From Xylanibacter caecicola (GTDB lineage: Bacteria > Bacteroidota > Bacteroidia > Bacteroidales > Bacteroidaceae): DNA of 64,000 nucleotides. Of the stretch, positions 8,866-17,569 are shown in pieces. The position numbers were made by a program, and so were the translations under genes. The stretch is taken from NCBI RefSeq assembly GCF_013166515.1, contig NZ_JABKKJ010000004.1, positions 1-64,000 on the forward strand, in the 5' to 3' direction. How positions within the stretch are numbered: the stretch's first letter is position 1; each line of letters begins with the position of its first letter. The notes below the pieces were generated by a model. It did not search any database and was not told the DNA's origin. It saw only the letters and a program-made list of their open reading frames with translations.

Positions 8866-10107
8866 ATGATAGATATATTTAAAAGGGTGAAAGCGGCTGG
8901 CAGAGAACTTGCCGTTATGGATGACAGTGTCCGCAACAAGGTGTTGTGTGCTGTGGCAGATGCGATAGAGAACGAAAAGGAAATGCTGCTACGTGCCAAT
9001 GCCGAGGATCTTTCGCGCATGGACAGGAATAATCCTTTATATGACAGACTGCTTCTTACCGATGCAAGGCTTGACGATATTGCAGCGGACATGCGCCATG
9101 TGGCAGGACTTCCTTCTCCGTTAGGGCGGGTAACCTCTGAAAGGACTCTTGACAACGGACTGTATCTGCGGCGTGTCAGCGTGCCTTTCGGTGTGATAGG
9201 TGTCATTTACGAGGCACGCCCCAATGTAAGTTTTGATGTTTTTGCACTATGCTTCAAGTCGGGTAACGCATGTTTGTTGAAAGGTGGAAAAGACGCTGTA
9301 TCTTCCAACAGTGCTGCCGTTTCGCTGATTCATCATGTTCTTGAAAACAATGGCGTAAATCCCACGGTAGTAGAACTTTTGCCGTCAACGCATGAAGCAA
9401 CGGGTCAATTGCTTTCGGCAGTAGGATATGTAGACGTATGTATTCCGCGTGGCGGAAAAAAACTGATACAGTTTGTCCGTGACACAGCACGTGTTCCTGT
9501 TATCGAAACGGGGGCAGGGGTTGTCAGTGCATATTTCGATGAATACGGTGATACGGCTATCGGCGCTCCCATTATCAACAATGCGAAGACTCGTCGTGTA
9601 AGTGTATGCAATGCTCTCGACTGCCTGATTGTCCATAAGTCAAGGCTTGCCGATCTTCCGCTGTTATGCCGTCCGCTTGTGGCAAGCAATGTAAGGATAT
9701 ATGCCGACGATGATGCGTATGTGTATCTTGCCGGTAACTATCCCGAAGAGCTTCTACACCATGCCACAGAGGAAAGCTACGGAACCGAATATATGGACTA
9801 TGCAATGGCTGTAAAGACAGTGGCATCGCTCAATGAGGCTATATCGCATATAAACAGATATGGCAGTGGGCACAGTGAGTGCATAATAACGGCAGACAGC
9901 AATAATGCGTCACTATTCCGTGCACAGGTGGATGCGGCATGCGTTTATGTCAATGCTCCGACAAGTTTTACCGACGGGGCGCAGTTCGGACTGGGAGCGG
10001 AGATAGGTATCAGCACGCAAAAACTGGGACCGCGCGGACCTATGGGGCTTGAGGAGATAACGACATACAAATGGCTTATTGACGGAAACGGACAGGTGCG
10101 CAAGTAA
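8866..10107 (+). CDS. proA: Gamma-glutamyl phosphate reductase
   Basis: 413 residues, normal length for ProA. It reduces gamma-glutamyl phosphate to glutamate semialdehyde with NADPH in proline synthesis. Aldehyde-dehydrogenase-fold marks include [26 protein letters not shown] and the catalytic cysteine in [15 protein letters not shown]. The start [15 protein letters not shown] aligns with the usual N-terminus. No proB is adjacent. It is followed after 38 bases by the succinylornithine carbamoyltransferase gene on the same strand, which fits a shared glutamate-derived pathway. A -7 box lies right before the ATG. Confidence 0.95.
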   Translation: MIDIFKRVKAAGRELAVMDDSVRNKVLCAVADAIENEKEMLLRANAEDLSRMDRNNPLYDRLLLTDARLDDIAADMRHVAGLPSPLGRVTSERTLDNGLYLRRVSVPFGVIGVIYEARPNVSFDVFALCFKSGNACLLKGGKDAVSSNSAAVSLIHHVLENNGVNPTVVELLPSTHEATGQLLSAVGYVDVCIPRGGKKLIQFVRDTARVPVIETGAGVVSAYFDEYGDTAIGAPIINNAKTRRVSVCNALDCLIVHKSRLADLPLLCRPLVASNVRIYADDDAYVYLAGNYPEELLHHATEESYGTEYMDYAMAVKTVASLNEAISHINRYGSGHSECIITADSNNASLFRAQVDAACVYVNAPTSFTDGAQFGLGAEIGISTQKLGPRGPMGLEEITTYKWLIDGNGQVRK

Positions 10108-10145
10108 AATTGTAAATTATTAATTATAAATTATAAATTAAAATC

Positions 10146-11123
10146 GTGAGAACCTTTATTAATGTAGAAGACATCGGCGATATCAGAACTGCACTTGCCG
10201 AGGCACAAGAGATAAAAAACGACAGGTTCAAGTATCAGCACTTGGGCAAGAACAAGACGTTGATGATGATTTTCTTCAACAACTCTTTGCGTACAAGGTT
10301 GAGCACACAGAAGGCGGCGATGAATCTGGGTATGAATGTGATTGTTCTTGATGTCAATGCCGGGGCGTGGAAATTGGAGACAGAGCGCGGTGTGATAATG
10401 GACGGTGACAAGAGCGAGCACTTGCTTGAGGCAATACCTGTCATGGCGAGCTATTGCGATATGATTGGCGTGCGTTCTTTTGCCGGATTGACCGACCGTG
10501 ACTATGACTATGCCGAGACTGTGTTGAATCAGTTTATCCGTTACAGCGGGAAACCGGTATTTGCCATGGAAACGGCTACGGTGCATCCTTTGCAGGCTTT
10601 TGCCGACCTTATCACCATGGATGAACAGTGGCAGAACCGCAACGCACGACCAAAGGTTGTCCTGACATGGGCTCCTCATTGCCGTGCTTTGCCGCAGGCT
10701 GTTCCCAACTCGTTTGCCCAGTGGATGAATGCCGCAGATGTGGATTTTGTAGTGACACATCCCGAGGGTTATGAGCTTGACCCGAAGTTCGTGGGCAATG
10801 CCCGTGTAGAGTATAATCAGATGAAAGCGCTCGAAGGGGCTGACTTTGTCTATGCAAAGAATTGGAGTTGTCCTGGTGTTACATGTCCGGAAGATTATGG
10901 CAAGATATTGTCTAAAGATATGAGCTGGACAATCGATGACGCCCACATGGCTGTGACGAATAATGGAAAGTTTATGCATTGCCTGCCTGTGCGACGTGGA
11001 CTTATTGTTACCGATGACGTTATTGAAAGCAAGAACTCTCTTGTCATACCGGAAGCTGCCAACCGCGAGATTTCGTGCTCGGTGGTAATAAAGCGCATGC
11101 TGGAGTGTATGAAAGATTTTTAA
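10146..11123 (+). CDS. argF': N-succinylornithine carbamoyltransferase (argF')
   Basis: 325 residues with a GTG start (10146-10148). It closely follows the B. fragilis ArgF' sequence as I remember it: FFNNSLRTRLSTQKA for carbamoyl phosphate binding, ETERGVIMDGDK and a C-terminal HCLPVRR loop. It transfers the carbamoyl group to an N-acylated ornithine in the Bacteroidota arginine route. Residue 90, which decides the acyl group (Pro in B. fragilis for succinyl, Glu in Xanthomonas for acetyl), is Ser here (GDKSEHLLEA). A small residue fits succinylornithine. It forms a pair with proA. The short AT-rich spacer before it has no promoter box. Confidence 0.92.
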   Translation: MRTFINVEDIGDIRTALAEAQEIKNDRFKYQHLGKNKTLMMIFFNNSLRTRLSTQKAAMNLGMNVIVLDVNAGAWKLETERGVIMDGDKSEHLLEAIPVMASYCDMIGVRSFAGLTDRDYDYAETVLNQFIRYSGKPVFAMETATVHPLQAFADLITMDEQWQNRNARPKVVLTWAPHCRALPQAVPNSFAQWMNAADVDFVVTHPEGYELDPKFVGNARVEYNQMKALEGADFVYAKNWSCPGVTCPEDYGKILSKDMSWTIDDAHMAVTNNGKFMHCLPVRRGLIVTDDVIESKNSLVIPEAANREISCSVVIKRMLECMKDF

Positions 11124-11126
11124 AAT

Positions 11127-11250
11127 AAGGAGATAAAGGGAGATAATAGAAATTATGTGGCTAAAGCCACGGGAGATAAAGGACAATAGCTACATATGAA
11201 GTAACAAAACATACGTCTTTTATCTTCATTTATCTCCTTTTATCTCTCCT
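11127..11250. repeat. Imperfect long inverted repeat after argF'
   Basis: AAGGAGATAAAGGGAGATAA (from 11127) is mirrored by a TTATCTCC...TCTCCTT stretch near 11230-11250. Between them, 11155-11189 holds a 35-base unit with a small hairpin (GTGGCTAAAGCCAC) that recurs at 42768-42802 with two changes. It may help end argF' transcription, or be a small repetitive element. Confidence 0.55.
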
Positions 11251-11314
11251 TCTCTTTCATCCTTTTGTCCACCTTAATCTTTGTCTTTTATATGTATGAT
11301 GTAAAATGTATACA

Positions 11315-11345
11315 TAAAAAAATTGATTGTCTCACGACAACCAAT
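11315..11345 (-). terminator. Rho-independent terminator, leftward
   Basis: On the minus strand a 10-bp stem (arms 11336-11345 and 11322-11331, one mismatch) with a 4-base loop is followed by a run of seven T. It can end the small RNA described next and also the DUF3256 operon. Confidence 0.8.
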
Positions 11346-11384
11346 CTTTATTAACCTTAATAATCTAATACCATGAAAAACACA
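11315..11384 (-). ncRNA. Candidate small RNA (~70 nt)
   Basis: A complete transcription unit lies on the minus strand with no protein. The -33 TTTG is at 11419-11416 and the -7 TACCTTTG at 11395-11388, exactly 20 bases apart. The predicted start is near 11384, and a strong terminator ends at about 11315. The RNA would be about 70 nt with a 5' AT-rich single-stranded part and the terminator hairpin. I believe similar sequences recur in Prevotella intergenic regions but cannot search here. It lies downstream of the DUF3256 gene. Alternatively the promoter signal is chance and only the terminator is real. Confidence 0.55.
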
Positions 11385-11387
11385 ATG

Positions 11388-11419
11388 CAAAGGTATGTGT
11401 TTTTTATTCAATCTGCAAA
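11388..11419 (-). promoter_or_regulatory. Promoter of the candidate small RNA
   Basis: Minus-strand TTTG (11416-11419) and TACCTTTG (11388-11395) are separated by 20 bases, a full match to the Bacteroidota consensus. Confidence 0.6.
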
Positions 11420-11444
11420 TTGTACGAATAAAAAAAACGTGTTT

Positions 11445-12113
11445 CTAACATTCTTTAAAAGTTTTGCCGTCCCATTTAAACTTTCTTTGCCTTAATATTA
11501 ATGAAACCTCTTCTTTTTCGTCTTTTGTAAGAAAGGGCAGTGACAACTCGAATACAATTGTTTCCTCGGTCTCGGATAACGCCGCCTTAAGCATCACCGG
11601 TTCTATCATGCCGTACAGTCTGTCGTATAGTTCGGTTGTCATTGTATCCCTTACTTCCGTGAACATTTCTTTTGTCTTATCGGAACCGTTGTTTGTCGGG
11701 AGACCGAAATTCTTGCCTAACGGTTTCCAGTCGGATGAAAAAAACATTACAGAACTTTCTTCTGCCGGTGCCTTGAATGTCTTTACCATACATATTATAT
11801 ATGTGGAATCACCGGTAGAAAGCAGGCGAATGCTTGCATCCGTACTTTCATTGAGTTTCAGTTCCATATAGTTGTCGGACATCTTTACGAGCTTGGTGTC
11901 TCCGTCCAGTCTGTTCTTTACCTTTGCGTCAGCCTTCATTTCCCAATAGTCGACAAGCTCGACACGAAGGTTGTGGTTTAAGTAAGGTATGACGCTGTCC
12001 GGCATTGTTACCCAAACTTCACGCATGGTCTTTTTTGCCTGTGCACTGCAAGCAGGTGTAAGCAATGAGATAAGTATAACGGTGCGAATGATAAGAAGTA
12101 TTTTTTCTTTCAT
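11445..12113 (-). CDS. DUF3256 family secreted protein
   Basis: 222 residues with a signal peptide (about 1-26: LLIIRTVILISLLTPACSAQA). The mature part begins MREVWVTMPDSVIPYLNHNLR, followed by LVDYWEMKADAKVKNRL and DNYMELKLNES, the typical layout of DUF3256 proteins of Bacteroidales. The function of this family is not known; location should be periplasm or outer membrane. It follows the next gene upstream (12131-12907) by 17 bases on the same strand, so the two form an operon that ends at the hairpin at 11315-11345. Confidence 0.8.
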   Translation of the reverse strand: MKEKILLIIRTVILISLLTPACSAQAKKTMREVWVTMPDSVIPYLNHNLRVELVDYWEMKADAKVKNRLDGDTKLVKMSDNYMELKLNESTDASIRLLSTGDSTYIICMVKTFKAPAEESSVMFFSSDWKPLGKNFGLPTNNGSDKTKEMFTEVRDTMTTELYDRLYGMIEPVMLKAALSETEETIVFELSLPFLTKDEKEEVSLILRQRKFKWDGKTFKEC

Positions 12114-12130
12114 AATATTTGTATTGATAA

Positions 12131-12907
12131 TCAGTTTGCTATTCCTTTCAATTCATCCGGGCTAAATGCAATATCTACGGAAAATCCGGTTGCGGAGCCT
12201 TTATATCTGTAGACCAGTCCTTTTTCGCAAACTGTGACAGCCTGCATGAAACGTTTTGCCGTAGGGGTGGCAGTGATGTTGGCAGTCATATTTATTTTTA
12301 TTTCATCCGCATTTGCGCTTATTGCGTAGATGTTACCAATGGTTTCGTCTACCGAATATACAAATATGACATTGTCATTTTCTATATAAAGGTCGGTTGC
12401 TGTTATTCCCTCTTCAGCCACTATGGGAAACTGCATCTTTGTTATTTCTATCAGGGATTTCAGCCTGTCAAGCGGAGTAACACCTTTCTTGTTGTTAAGT
12501 ATGTCTCGTATTTCATCCGTTGAAAACCTTGCCGATATTTCCGTTCTTGTTGTGTTGCCTATAAATGTGGTGACAAGGGTGGCATTTGCGTCTACAAGCA
12601 TGTTGAAAAGAACACGTGAGGAGCCTTGCATCTGTGTAAGATTGGTTGCCATCATGGATTTGAATTTGTCGGGGCTGTCTGCAAGTTTACGAAAATCCAT
12701 GTAAACCTCACTCATGGTAAAAAGCATGGTTACGATGTCGTTGTCGTAGCTTACTTTTGTTATCTCACCTGCATTACCGATACTTATAGGACAGGTTTGA
12801 TTGAATTCGTCAATTTGTTTTTTCAATTCAGTGTTGTCAAATGCAAAAGTACGGAATACATGTGCGCACAGAAGTAAAGAAAGAAAAAGAAGACGTGAGA
12901 CCTTCAT
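12131..12907 (-). CDS. Hypothetical secreted protein
   Basis: 258 residues from the ATG at 12905-12907 (MKVSRLLFLSLLLCAHVF), which gives a clean signal peptide. A longer frame begins at 12973, but that codon lies upstream of the predicted transcription start, so the shorter form is chosen. The mature protein has no family I recognise. It is about half beta-like segments and has no cysteines near the mature N-terminus, so it is not a lipoprotein. Co-transcribed with the DUF3256 gene. Probably periplasmic. Confidence 0.7.
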   Translation of the reverse strand: MKVSRLLFLSLLLCAHVFRTFAFDNTELKKQIDEFNQTCPISIGNAGEITKVSYDNDIVTMLFTMSEVYMDFRKLADSPDKFKSMMATNLTQMQGSSRVLFNMLVDANATLVTTFIGNTTRTEISARFSTDEIRDILNNKKGVTPLDRLKSLIEITKMQFPIVAEEGITATDLYIENDNVIFVYSVDETIGNIYAISANADEIKINMTANITATPTAKRFMQAVTVCEKGLVYRYKGSATGFSVDIAFSPDELKGIAN

Positions 12908-12961
12908 AAGCAATGAATATAAGTGATGTTTGTAAATTATTATTCCGTATTTAGAACAATG

Positions 12962-12993
12962 CAAAAGTAGCAAATAAAATCATCCTGCACAAA
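12962..12993 (-). promoter_or_regulatory. Promoter of the DUF3256 operon
   Basis: Minus-strand TTTG (12990-12993), 20 bases, then TACTTTTG (12962-12969). Start near 12958, about 50 bases before the ATG at 12907. Confidence 0.7.
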
Positions 12994-13086
12994 TAAACGG
13001 ATATGAAATCATAATAAGCAAAGAACATTCTTGTTTTAAATTGTCAAAAAAAAGCGTGCATATACAATTATATCGAAGTTTTTTAA

Positions 13087-13094
13087 TACTTTTG
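13087..13094 (+). promoter_or_regulatory. purU-his operon promoter -7 box
   Basis: TACTTTTG fits TAnnTTTG. Transcription would begin near 13098-13101, so an in-frame ATG at 13099 cannot serve as start and the ATG at 13144 is preferred. Confidence 0.65.
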
Positions 13095-13143
13095 CAAGTT
13101 GAAAATTAAGTGTGACATTAATATAAAAAGTGAATATAACGAG

Positions 13144-14007
13144 ATGAAGCCAACCGCCATACTCTTACTGCATTGTCCTGACAAGCAGGGTATTATAACC
13201 GAGGTGACAAAATTTATTACGGACAATAAGGGTAACATTGTCTATCTTGACCAATATGTAGACCGTGAAGACGGTATCTTTTTTATGCGTATAGAATGGG
13301 AACTTGACGGATTTATAATACCACGTGAGAAGCTGGAGGAATACATACAGACACTGTATGCAAGCAGGTACAACATGACGTTCAATCTCTATTTTAATGA
13401 CAAACGTCCGCGCATGGCAATATTCGTCAGCAAGATGAGCCATTGTCTTTACGACCTTCTTGCGCGTTATAAGGCAGGCGAATGGGATGTGGATATTCCG
13501 TTTATCATAAGCAATCACGAAGATTTGCGATATATAGCAGAGCAGTTTGATATACCTTATTATGTATGGCAGATAAAGAAAGACCATTCAAACAAGGCGG
13601 AAGTGGAGAAAGCGGAAATGGAATTGCTGAAAAAAGAGAACATTAACTTTATCGTGTTGGCGCGTTATATGCAGATAATAAGCGATGACATGATAAAATC
13701 CTATCCCAATCATATAATTAATATCCACCATTCGTTTCTTCCGGCTTTCATCGGTGCCAAGCCTTATCACCAGGCATGGCAGCGCGGTGTCAAGATTATA
13801 GGCGCTACCAGTCACTATGTAACATCGGAGCTTGATGCCGGTCCGATAATAGAACAGGATGTTGTCCGTATCACCCATAAGGACAATCCGGAAAGTCTTG
13901 TATTGAAAGGTCGGGACCTGGAGAAGATTGTGCTGAGTCGTGCCGTGACAAAACATATAGAGCGCAAGATACTTACTTATCACAATAAGACGATAATATT
14001 CTCATAG
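13144..14007 (+). CDS. purU: Formyltetrahydrofolate deformylase
   Basis: 287 residues from the ATG at 13144 (MKPTAILLLHCPDKQGIITEV). An N-terminal ACT domain (1-80) is followed by a formyltransferase-fold hydrolase domain with INIHHSFLPAFIGAKPYHQA and the catalytic Asp in SELDAGPIIEQD. It releases formate and tetrahydrofolate from 10-formyl-THF, balancing one-carbon pools. The gene heads a rightward run with hisH, hisA, hisF and hisIE, and hisH starts 7 bases after its stop. The link may be folate and purine balance with histidine synthesis. Confidence 0.92.
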   Translation: MKPTAILLLHCPDKQGIITEVTKFITDNKGNIVYLDQYVDREDGIFFMRIEWELDGFIIPREKLEEYIQTLYASRYNMTFNLYFNDKRPRMAIFVSKMSHCLYDLLARYKAGEWDVDIPFIISNHEDLRYIAEQFDIPYYVWQIKKDHSNKAEVEKAEMELLKKENINFIVLARYMQIISDDMIKSYPNHIINIHHSFLPAFIGAKPYHQAWQRGVKIIGATSHYVTSELDAGPIIEQDVVRITHKDNPESLVLKGRDLEKIVLSRAVTKHIERKILTYHNKTIIFS

Positions 14008-14014
14008 TACGGGC

Positions 14015-14617
14015 ATGAATGTAGCCATAATAAAATATAATGCAGGAAACATACACAGTGTTGTAAACAGTCTGCGACGGCTCGGAGTTGAGCCGTTGCT
14101 GACAGACAACGCCGAAGAGCTAGCCCGCGCAGACCGTGTCTTGTTGCCGGGACAGGGCGAGGCGGGATGTGCCATGGGATGTCTGCGTGAGAACGGACTG
14201 GACACGGTGATATGTGACCTGAAACAGCCGGTACTTGGAATTTGTATAGGGCAGCAGCTGTTGTGCCGTCACTCGGAAGAGGGAGATGTAGACTGCCTTG
14301 GCATTTTTGATGCAGAAGTAAAACGCTTCTCTCCGTCAAGACATGAGTATAAGGTGCCTGCAATGGGGTGGAACTCGTTGTATGATTTGAGAACCCCATT
14401 GTTTAAAGGGATAGATGAAAACGAGTATGTGTATTTTGTTCACAGCTATTATGTTCCTTTGTGCAGCGAAACCATTGCCGTGACAGATTATATACAGCCA
14501 TATAGTGCGGCGATGAATGTACGGAACTTCTATGCGACACAGTTTCATCCGGAAAAAAGCGGAGATACGGGAAGCAGGATATTGCAGAACTTTTTAGACA
14601 TGGACGCCAATGATTGA
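14015..14617 (+). CDS. hisH: Imidazole glycerol phosphate synthase, glutaminase subunit
   Basis: 200 residues, usual length. Class I amidotransferase with nucleophile Cys77 (VLGICIGQQLL) and the catalytic His/Glu pair in FYATQFHPEKSG near the C-terminus. It supplies ammonia to HisF, which converts PRFAR to IGP and AICAR. Its end overlaps hisA by 8 bases. Partner hisF lies one gene further on in the same operon. Confidence 0.95.
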   Translation: MNVAIIKYNAGNIHSVVNSLRRLGVEPLLTDNAEELARADRVLLPGQGEAGCAMGCLRENGLDTVICDLKQPVLGICIGQQLLCRHSEEGDVDCLGIFDAEVKRFSPSRHEYKVPAMGWNSLYDLRTPLFKGIDENEYVYFVHSYYVPLCSETIAVTDYIQPYSAAMNVRNFYATQFHPEKSGDTGSRILQNFLDMDAND

Positions 14618-15347
14618 ACTTATTCCAGCGATAGACATAATAGACGGTAAGTGCGTTCGTCTGACAAAAGGTGACTACGGACAGAAGAAGGTATATAATG
14701 AAAATCCTCTTGCTGTGGCTCGCGAAATGGAACGATATGGTTTCAGACGTCTGCATGTGGTTGACCTTGACGGAGCAAAATCAAAGCATATCGTAAACAT
14801 CGACGTACTGAAACAGATAACGGAATATACGGGACTGACCGTAGATTTCGGAGGAGGGATAAAGACGGAGGACGATATACGTATGGCTTTCGACTGTGGT
14901 GCACATATGGTTACAATAGGCTCGGTGGCAGTGACATGTCCGGAGATGTTCATGGCATGGCTTGACAAGTTCGGCAGTGAGCGTATTATATTAGGTGCTG
15001 ATGTGCGCAACGGCATGATAAGCATAAACGGTTGGAAAGAAGATACCGGAACACCGTTGCTCCCGTTCCTTAAAAGTTATATAGATAACGGGGTCAAGAA
15101 CATTCTTTGTACGGAAATATCAAAGGACGGAACTTTGGGCGGACCTGCCATAGAACTTTACAGACGGATAATGGGCGAGTACCCTCATATCAATCTGATT
15201 GCAAGCGGGGGCGTGTCGTGCATGGATGATATAGATGATCTTGACAAGGCTGGCATTCCGTCGGTTGTGTTTGGAAAAGCCATATACGAAGGCAGGATAG
15301 ACATGAACAGGCTTGCAGAGAAATATATGAAATCCACGGTGCGGTAA
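14610..15347 (+). CDS. hisA: ProFAR isomerase
   Basis: 245 residues, a (beta/alpha)8 barrel. Asp8 in IPAIDIIDGKCVRL is the general base, VDFGGGIKTEDDI is the first phosphate loop, and IASGGVSCMDDI is the second. It isomerises ProFAR to PRFAR, the fourth step of histidine synthesis. It overlaps hisH by 8 bases, and hisF follows after 13 bases. Confidence 0.95.
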   Translation: MIELIPAIDIIDGKCVRLTKGDYGQKKVYNENPLAVAREMERYGFRRLHVVDLDGAKSKHIVNIDVLKQITEYTGLTVDFGGGIKTEDDIRMAFDCGAHMVTIGSVAVTCPEMFMAWLDKFGSERIILGADVRNGMISINGWKEDTGTPLLPFLKSYIDNGVKNILCTEISKDGTLGGPAIELYRRIMGEYPHINLIASGGVSCMDDIDDLDKAGIPSVVFGKAIYEGRIDMNRLAEKYMKSTVR

Positions 15348-15360
15348 AATATAATATACA

Positions 15361-16125
15361 ATGAAGAAAGGACTTGCAAAAAGAATTGTTCCGTGTCTTG
15401 ACGTCAAGAACGGCGAAACTGTAAAAGGAACAAACTTTGTGAACCTGCGTAAAGCGGGCGATCCCGTGGAGATGGGCAAGGCTTACTGCGAGGCAGGAGC
15501 CGACGAACTGGTATATCTTGACATAACAGCCAGCCACGAGGGACGCAAGACTTTCACCGATATGGTTACACGTGTGGCGACGGAGATAAACATTCCTTTC
15601 ACCGTAGGCGGAGGAATAAGTGCGCTGGAGGATGTGGAGCGGCTGTTATATGCCGGAGCGGATAAAGTAAGCATCAACAGTGCGGCGATAAATAATCCGG
15701 GACTGATAGACGAAATAACAAGTCGCTTCGGCTCGCAAGTGTGTGTGTGCGCGATAGATGCCAAGTTTGACGATAACGAATGGATGTGCTATCTTAACGG
15801 CGGACGCATACGTACGGACCGTAAGTTATATGAATGGGCAAGAGAAGCCGAAGAACGTGGAGCCGGAGAAATACTCTTTACGAGTATGAACCATGATGGA
15901 GTTAAGAACGGATATGCCAATGACGCATTGTGTCATCTTTCCGAAACACTCGGGATACCGGTTATAGCCAGTGGCGGAGCAGGATGTCCTGAGCATTTTA
16001 GGGATGCCTTTACCGTGGGAAAGGCGGATGCCGCACTTGCTGCAAGCGTGTTCCATTTTGGAGAGATAAAGATAAGAGAACTTAAAGAATATCTTTCTTT
16101 CGAGGGTATAAATGTAAGGCTCTGA
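15361..16125 (+). CDS. hisF: Imidazole glycerol phosphate synthase, cyclase subunit
   Basis: 254 residues, a paralogue of HisA. Asp11 lies in [16 protein letters not shown]; the phosphate loops are [13 protein letters not shown] and [12 protein letters not shown]. It joins PRFAR and HisH-derived ammonia to give IGP and AICAR. The family start ([14 protein letters not shown]) fits. The gap to hisIE is 43 bases and shows no terminator. Confidence 0.95.
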   Translation: MKKGLAKRIVPCLDVKNGETVKGTNFVNLRKAGDPVEMGKAYCEAGADELVYLDITASHEGRKTFTDMVTRVATEINIPFTVGGGISALEDVERLLYAGADKVSINSAAINNPGLIDEITSRFGSQVCVCAIDAKFDDNEWMCYLNGGRIRTDRKLYEWAREAEERGAGEILFTSMNHDGVKNGYANDALCHLSETLGIPVIASGGAGCPEHFRDAFTVGKADAALAASVFHFGEIKIRELKEYLSFEGINVRL

Positions 16126-16168
16126 GGAATATAGTGGTTTTGAATAATTAATAAATAAGACGACACGG

Positions 16169-16783
16169 ATGGAAATTGATTTCGGAAAAATGAACGGACT
16201 TGTTCCTGCCATAATTCAGGACGCTTCAACTAAGAACGTGCTGATGTTGGGCTTTATGAACAAGGAGGCTTATGACAAGACTGTCGAGACAAAAAAGGTT
16301 ACATTCTACAGCCGTAGCAGGAATTGTCTGTGGACAAAGGGGGAGACTTCCGGAAACTTTCTTAATATAGTGAGCATTGAGAACGACTGCGACAATGACA
16401 CATTGCTTATAAAAGTAAATCCGGAAGGACCTGTATGCCATAAAGGTACTGATACCTGTTGGGGTGAAAGCAATGAGAAGAACCCTCTTCTTTTCCTTAC
16501 ATTCCTTCAGGACTTTATAAACAAGCGTCATGAAGAAATGCCGGAAGGTTCGTATACCACAAGTCTTTTCAAAGACGGACTGAACCGCATGGCACAGAAA
16601 GTGGGAGAGGAGGCACTCGAGGCTGTGATAGAAGCAGTAAACGGAACAGACGAACGACTTGTATATGAAGCATCGGACATGCTCTATCACCTGATCGTCT
16701 TGCTTGCGAGCAAGGGACTGCGCATTGAAGATGTGGCGGCGGAGCTACAGAAGCGCCATGATCCGAACTGGCATAAACACTGA
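16169..16783 (+). CDS. hisI: Bifunctional phosphoribosyl-AMP cyclohydrolase / phosphoribosyl-ATP pyrophosphatase
   Basis: 204 residues, a HisIE fusion. The cyclohydrolase half (1-110) contains SRSRNCLWTKGETSGN and the metal-binding CHKGTDTCWG. The pyrophosphatase half (about 115-200) has KVGEEALEAVIEA and DMLYHLIVLLASKG, the MazG-like helical fold. It performs steps two and three of histidine synthesis. Early genes hisG, hisD and hisC are not in the window; hisB is 30 kb away. Confidence 0.95.
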   Translation: MEIDFGKMNGLVPAIIQDASTKNVLMLGFMNKEAYDKTVETKKVTFYSRSRNCLWTKGETSGNFLNIVSIENDCDNDTLLIKVNPEGPVCHKGTDTCWGESNEKNPLLFLTFLQDFINKRHEEMPEGSYTTSLFKDGLNRMAQKVGEEALEAVIEAVNGTDERLVYEASDMLYHLIVLLASKGLRIEDVAAELQKRHDPNWHKH

Positions 16784-16803
16784 AACAACAAATCTATTGA
16801 ATT

Positions 16804-17505
16804 ATGCTTATAGACTATAAGAATGTAAATATATATCATGACGATGTTCATATTCTGAATGATGTAGTGTTCCATGTGGACGAGGGGGAGTTTATATATA
16901 TAATAGGTAAGGTCGGATCCGGAAAGAGCAGCCTGCTAAAAACAATATATTGTGAGCTTGACATCGAAAGCGGATGCGAAAAAGCAGAAGTTCTCGGGCG
17001 CGATCTGATGAAGATAAAGCGTAAGGAGATACCTGCACTGCGTAAGGAAATGGGTATAATATTCCAGGATTTCCAGTTGCTTCACGACCGTACGGTGGAA
17101 GAAAACCTGAAGTTTGTTCTGAAATCGACGGGTTGGAAGAGCAAGAGTGATATAAATGCACGTATAGACGAGGTGCTTGATGCCGTGGAAATGTCTGAGA
17201 AGAAATACAGCATGCCGCATGAGCTGTCCGGCGGCGAGCAGCAAAGAATAGCGATAGCGCGTGCTATACTTAACAAACCGAAGATAATAATTGCAGACGA
17301 GCCTACGGGAAATCTCGATCCGGACACGGCAAACAACATAATATGCCTGTTGAAGCAAATAAGCTGTACAGGTACGGCAATAGTGATGACAACCCACAAC
17401 ATATCGATGCTGAACAAGTATCCCGGCATTGTATATTGTTGTAAGGACGGAAGTCTGAACGATATAACCAAGGATTATAATAAAATAGATCTGGCAGAGG
17501 AATAA
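16804..17505 (+). CDS. ftsE: FtsE-like cell division ABC ATPase
   Basis: 233 residues. Walker A GKVGSGKSSL, Q-loop FQDFQLLHDRTVEENL, signature LSGGEQQRIAIARA and Walker B IIIADEPTGNLDP are all intact. Length and the short N-terminus (DYKNVNIYHDDVHILNDV) fit FtsE. FtsE pairs with FtsX to activate cell-wall hydrolases at the septum, but no ftsX is next to it. Position after hisIE and before lysC, 20 and 64 bases apart, is probably a conserved Bacteroidales neighbourhood. The name rests on sequence style, so a LolD-type role is not excluded. Confidence 0.8.
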   Translation: MLIDYKNVNIYHDDVHILNDVVFHVDEGEFIYIIGKVGSGKSSLLKTIYCELDIESGCEKAEVLGRDLMKIKRKEIPALRKEMGIIFQDFQLLHDRTVEENLKFVLKSTGWKSKSDINARIDEVLDAVEMSEKKYSMPHELSGGEQQRIAIARAILNKPKIIIADEPTGNLDPDTANNIICLLKQISCTGTAIVMTTHNISMLNKYPGIVYCCKDGSLNDITKDYNKIDLAEE

Positions 17506-17569
17506 GTACTGTTGTTCTTATAATAAAGGTTTCTCTGTCACTTTTTACAATAACAAAAGCAATACGACG

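Noticed and set aside
11373-11492. 39-codon plus-strand frame after a hairpin, starting ATGAAAAAC
   Set aside because: It runs into the 3' end of the DUF3256 gene and has no domain; the hairpin and boxes read better as a minus-strand small RNA and terminator.
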